From Spartobacteria bacterium (GTDB taxonomy: Bacteria > Verrucomicrobiota > Verrucomicrobiia > Chthoniobacterales > UBA10450): a stretch of 32,665 bases of DNA. Every line of letters begins with the position of its first letter. The first letter of the stretch is position 1. The notes under the pieces are model-generated. The model had not been told where the DNA came from. It was given only the letters and a program-made list of their open reading frames with translations, and searched no databases. The stretch covers positions 1 through 32,665 of the forward strand of contig PNAS01000039.1 of assembly GCA_003169695.1 (NCBI GenBank), written 5' to 3'. Both the position numbers and the translations under genes were made by a program. Shown here piece after piece: positions 32,613 through 32,665 of the stretch.

Positions 32613-32665
32613 CCCATACTAAACCGCGACTGAGACGTTGACGCTCTCCGTCCCTTGCCAATTGC
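32351..32665. repeat. Direct repeat, copy B (continues past window edge)
   Basis: It matches 24121-24435 at 313 of 315 positions in the same orientation and is cut by the end of the window. It includes the upstream DNA and probable promoter region of the AraC-type gene, now placed ahead of the decarboxylase gene. Confidence 0.95.

Noticed and set aside
24121..32665. Composite transposon flanked by direct repeats.
   Set aside because: No transposase, terminal inverted repeats or target-site duplication was found. The repeat is part of a regulatory gene, not an insertion sequence.
1..32665. CRISPR arrays, tRNA or rRNA genes.
   Set aside because: No regularly spaced short repeats, tRNA-like cloverleaf or rRNA sequence was recognised on reading; a covariance-model scan was not possible.

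Overview
The window looks like chromosomal DNA of a soil-type Verrucomicrobium, probably of the Chthoniobacterales/Candidatus Udaeobacter kind. This is inference. It rests on the repeated secreted domain at the left edge, an orphan MacB/FtsX-type permease of the ADOP type, System II cytochrome c maturation, and G+C-rich coding sequence. No rRNA, tRNA, CRISPR array, integrase or transposase was recognised.

Layout. Positions 1-611 hold the 3' end of a secreted repeat protein on the + strand. It is convergent with a long minus-strand series: hflX, an OsmC-family protein, an ABC permease, then an operon of a small membrane protein, a secreted two-domain protein and a PQQ-type beta-propeller (920-7749). 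Positions 8079-10668 hold a signalling operon: a tandem universal stress protein, two cyclic-nucleotide-binding-domain (CNB) proteins without DNA-binding domains, and a GYF plus STAS-like protein. Positions 10864-14051 carry a doubtful hypothetical gene, an azurin-like cupredoxin, a YbdK-type carboxylate-amine ligase, a relic of a third CNB gene, and a rhodanese-like protein lacking the catalytic cysteine.

The centrepiece is 14238-23893. A two-gene + operon encodes a Rieske protein and a cytochrome b with a fused C-terminal cytochrome c domain. It converges on a six-gene minus-strand operon: multihaem cytochrome (seven CXXCH plus one CX4CH), large outer-membrane beta-barrel porin, duplicated-domain lipoprotein, ResB/CcsB, CcsA, and a small monohaem cytochrome c. 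An AraC-type DNA-binding protein lies just upstream. Together these could oxidise quinol, carry electrons through the periplasm and across the outer membrane, and supply their own haem-attachment machinery. That is a candidate extracellular electron-transfer module with no recognisable surface cytochrome.

Positions 24520-32665 hold cofactor and carbon metabolism on the minus strand: pdxH, a transketolase, a relic of an aminotransferase, sufU, sufS, and a thiamine-diphosphate 2-oxoacid decarboxylase. A degraded membrane-protein gene lies on the + strand. At the right edge the 5' half of the AraC-type gene and its upstream DNA recur almost identically (313 of 315 bases) as a truncated copy directly upstream of the decarboxylase.
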